Assembly: GCA_002784145.1 (NCBI GenBank)
Contig: PFKE01000103.1
Coordinates: 1 to 36,126 of the forward strand
Direction of reading: 5' to 3'
Length of the DNA: 36,126 nt
Source: Flavobacteriaceae bacterium CG_4_10_14_3_um_filter_33_47
Lineage (GTDB): Bacteria > Bacteroidota > Bacteroidia > Flavobacteriales > Flavobacteriaceae
A model generated the notes under the pieces. It saw nothing but the letters and a program-made list of their open reading frames with translations. It did no database searches and had not been told where the DNA came from. Within the stretch, counting starts at the first letter, position 1, and every line of letters begins with the position of its first letter. Positions 35,954-36,126 of this stretch are shown piece after piece. Both the position numbers and the translations under genes were made by a program.

Positions 35954-36115
35954 CTGTTAGCTGTTAGTTGTTAGCTGTTAGTTGTTAGCTGTTAGTTGTT
36001 AGCTGTTAGTTGTTAGCTGTTAGTTGTTAGCTGTTAGCTGTTAGTTGTTAGCTGTTAGCTGTTAGCTGTTAGCTGTTAGCTGTTAGCTGTTAGCTGTTAG
36101 CTGTTAGCTGTTAGC
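35951..36115. repeat. Heptanucleotide tandem array after the recombinase gene
   Basis: There are 23 complete units plus TAGC of the 7-mer TAGCTGT or its variant TAGTTGT, without an indel. Units 3, 5, 7, 9, 11 and 14 are TAGTTGT, so the first half has a 14-base higher-order alternation and the last nine units are uniform. The first unit supplies the stop codon of the upstream recombinase gene. Because 7 and 3 share no factor, stops recur in every forward frame, so the array cannot code. It runs to eleven bases before the window end. Confidence 0.95.
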
Positions 36116-36126
36116 AAAATTAACTT

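Noticed and set aside
35951-36115. CRISPR array or dif-like site after the recombinase gene
   Set aside because: The units are 7 bases with no spacers, and there is no pair of recombinase half-sites; it is a plain microsatellite-type array.

Overview
The window is about 36 kb of AT-rich chromosome from a member of the Bacteroidota, almost certainly family Flavobacteriaceae. Evidence: two type IX secretion cargo proteins (one with a type A C-terminal signal, one with a type B gliding-motility-type tail), several promoters of the Bacteroidota form TTTG-N19-TAnnTTTG instead of -35/-10 boxes, no clear Shine-Dalgarno sequences, an OstA-like LPS-transport protein, DUF349 and tandem DUF368 proteins, and a mitochondrial-type aconitase. 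The genus cannot be told from the sequence alone. No rRNA, tRNA, insertion sequence, prophage or CRISPR array was seen, and no gene-free stretch exceeds 300 bases (the longest, 13489-13782, is mostly a 65-bp tandem repeat).

Layout. 3-10178 (+): envelope and core metabolism: OstA-like protein (cut by the window start), class III aminotransferase, TPR protein, two DUF368/PopT-type undecaprenyl-phosphate transporters, shikimate dehydrogenase aroE, a DUF349 protein and a Cof-type HAD phosphatase. 10186-14562 (-): an 1100-residue secreted C-type-lectin/Ig-like T9SS protein, then mazG, whose tail has been tandemly copied downstream. 14670-18274 (-): aconitase with a clean terminator, and a membrane acyltransferase. 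18300-23516 (-): an apparent four-gene operon of three SurA/parvulin-like periplasmic proteins followed by a MoxR AAA+ ATPase. 23731-25041: a small conserved-looking protein, a DUF2892 membrane protein and a Crp/Fnr regulator with a CRP-type palindrome between the last two. 25116-26588 (-): guaB with a palindrome in its leader. 26699-28975 (-): an operon of an outer-membrane porin, a covalent-FMN-type protein and a four-helix membrane protein with an H-S-H motif, driven by a consensus promoter overlapped by a perfect 10-bp inverted repeat. 29082-36115: HMG-CoA lyase, a secreted M43-type metalloprotease, pyrD, pepT, a YdeI/DUF1801 protein, aroQ and a XerC/XerD-type recombinase whose stop codon is the first unit of a 165-bp heptanucleotide repeat.

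Most genes are ordinary flavobacterial housekeeping genes. The parts that merit a second look are the porin/FMN-bind/membrane operon with its operator-like palindrome (a possible envelope flavin redox module), the Crp/DUF2892 pair with its CRP-type site, the mazG-tail tandem repeat, the heptamer array abutting the recombinase gene, and the lectin-like T9SS protein. All functional assignments come from motif recognition by eye; no database search was run.
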